A program made the translations under genes and the position numbers. The notes below the pieces were generated by a model that worked only from the letters and a program-made list of their open reading frames with translations, did no database searches and was not told where the DNA came from. A DNA stretch of 5,169 bases from Nitrososphaerales archaeon TH526 (lineage in GTDB: Archaea; Thermoproteota; Nitrososphaeria; Nitrososphaerales; Nitrososphaeraceae), in NCBI GenBank assembly GCA_014523665.1, contig JAATVR010000770.1, positions 1 to 5,169 on the forward strand, written 5' to 3'. Positions 4,687-5,169 of the stretch are shown here, in pieces. How positions within the stretch are numbered: the first letter of the stretch is position 1; each line of letters begins with the position of its first letter.

Positions 4687-4975
4687 ATGAACTTAAGTGC
4701 AATCCTTGATAATAGCAGTTTTTAACCCGTGGATTCTGGAATGGTAGATATTTGTCATTCCTGTTCTATTCGGCTAAGCCCACGAAGCAATGTTAACACA
4801 CTGCAAGGCGATGCTAGAGTACAACAACGGACAGGTTGATATTCATCCAAGATATAAAAAACTAATCACTTCACCTAGGTCTGCAGTGGAGAACGGGAAG
4901 GTGTTCTAGACAAGGAAGCAACGAGTCATGACGATCTCTGACGCATTCCGTATGTCTTTACTTTTCTGGCATTAG
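4687..4975 (+). pseudogene. Frameshifted C-terminal remnant of a terminase-like (TerL-type) protein
   Basis: Reading across frames gives a coherent protein end. The 5' piece (frame of 4687) has VDSGMVDI. The next frame gives VIPVLFG (4754-4774), a TAA, then AHEAMLTHCKAMLEYNNGQ (4778-4834), VDIHPRYKKLITSPRSAVENG (continuing to about 4897), a shift to GVLDKEATSHDD (4900-4935), and a shift back to DAFRMSLLFWH with stop TAG 4973-4975. The order 'V.PV.F - ..ML.h...ml - G...IHPR..KLItslR.A - LDKe.tS.DD..DAfR..L' is what I associate with the nuclease-domain end of terminase large-subunit-like proteins in thaumarchaeal proviral regions; the final Asp-rich 'DD..DA.R' would hold a metal ligand. At least three frame breaks and two stops make it non-functional. 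The remainder of the gene, including the ATPase, is not visible upstream. The coding origin is likely; the terminase identity is an inference. Confidence 0.5.
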
Positions 4976-5058
4976 AACATTTATCATTATAGGATACTCT
5001 GCTTCTTCTACGACTAGTCTGAACAGCATCTAGCGATATTATGATTCGTTACTCCGAA

Positions 5059-5169
5059 CTAAACTGTTGGAACCGTTCCTCCATCAATGATGTATTCACT
5101 TCCGTTAATCGATAATGCTCGGTCTGATACGAGAAAGGCAATCAGTTCTGCTACCTCCTCAGGACGTCC
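5059..5169 (-). CDS. Short-chain dehydrogenase/reductase (SDR), C-terminal 36 residues
   Basis: The end of a gene that starts beyond the right edge of the window. It reads [20 protein letters not shown], then [16 protein letters not shown], with stop TAG 5059-5061. 'GRPEEVA..i.FL.Sd.as.i.G....vDGG' is the hallmark C-terminal segment of classical SDR enzymes: the helix after the substrate loop and the last Rossmann-fold strand with its tetramer-forming DGG end. Full proteins are about 250 residues, so the NAD(P)-binding TGxxxGxG and YxxxK catalytic motifs lie outside the window. They are cytoplasmic NAD(P)(H)-dependent oxidoreductases; the substrate cannot be told from this part. It is on the same strand as the RibD-like gene and the PPOX remnant, but too far away to form an operon with them. 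Confidence 0.92.
   Translation of the reverse strand, partial: GRPEEVAELIAFLVSDRALSINGSEYIIDGGTVPTV

Noticed and set aside
4958..5029. Minus-strand ORF of 23 aa (MLFRLVVEEAEYPIM...)
   Set aside because: Too short, no start signal, and it overlaps the end of the terminase-like remnant on the other strand.

Overview
This 5.2 kb window most likely comes from an ammonia-oxidising archaeon of the Nitrososphaeria (Thaumarchaeota), probably a soil lineage of the Nitrososphaera/Nitrosocosmicus type. The two complete genes resemble protein families I associate with that group: a secreted protein with 'YGLTY...W', 'RTC.(V/I)PAGK' and 'PG.H..HF' motifs, and a roughly ten-span membrane protein with an acidic helical tail ending in 'AEMEREIQ...'. 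Base composition is AT-rich and a good archaeal TATA box (CTTAAATATA) is visible. The assignment rests on remembered family resemblance, not on a search.

Layout. Positions 1-230 (minus) hold the 5' end of a RibD/dihydrofolate-reductase-like oxidoreductase with a perfect Shine-Dalgarno. Positions 231-1480 contain no intact gene of normal size. They hold protein-like scraps: an unidentified plus-strand fragment (300-455), a small acidic minus-strand ORF (458-607), the broken N-terminus of a PPOX-type FMN/F420 protein (660-779, minus) and a frameshifted minus-strand gene (929-1263, possibly reaching about 1379). Another broken plus-strand reading frame occupies 1442-1712.

Positions 1715-3838 are the intact core: a divergent pair made of the secreted protein (1715-2452, minus) and the ten-span membrane protein (2495-3838, plus). 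Both start with TTG and they share a 42-bp intergenic gap.

Positions 3839-5058 again lack normal genes but are not featureless. In order they hold a hairpin, a short dyad, AT-rich 15-bp direct repeats, an archaeal promoter with a possible 42-aa leaderless ORF, minus-strand remnants (one with a clear transmembrane segment) and, on the plus strand, a frameshifted remnant that looks like the C-terminal end of a viral/proviral terminase-like protein. The window closes with the C-terminus of a short-chain dehydrogenase (5059-5169, minus), whose start lies beyond the right edge.

Overall this looks like an accessory, decaying region: three redox-enzyme genes or fragments and several broken genes, probably including a mobile-element relic, flank one well-preserved divergent secreted/membrane pair. 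I see no clear new defence or biosynthetic system. The best candidates for follow-up are the divergent pair and the terminase-like graveyard.
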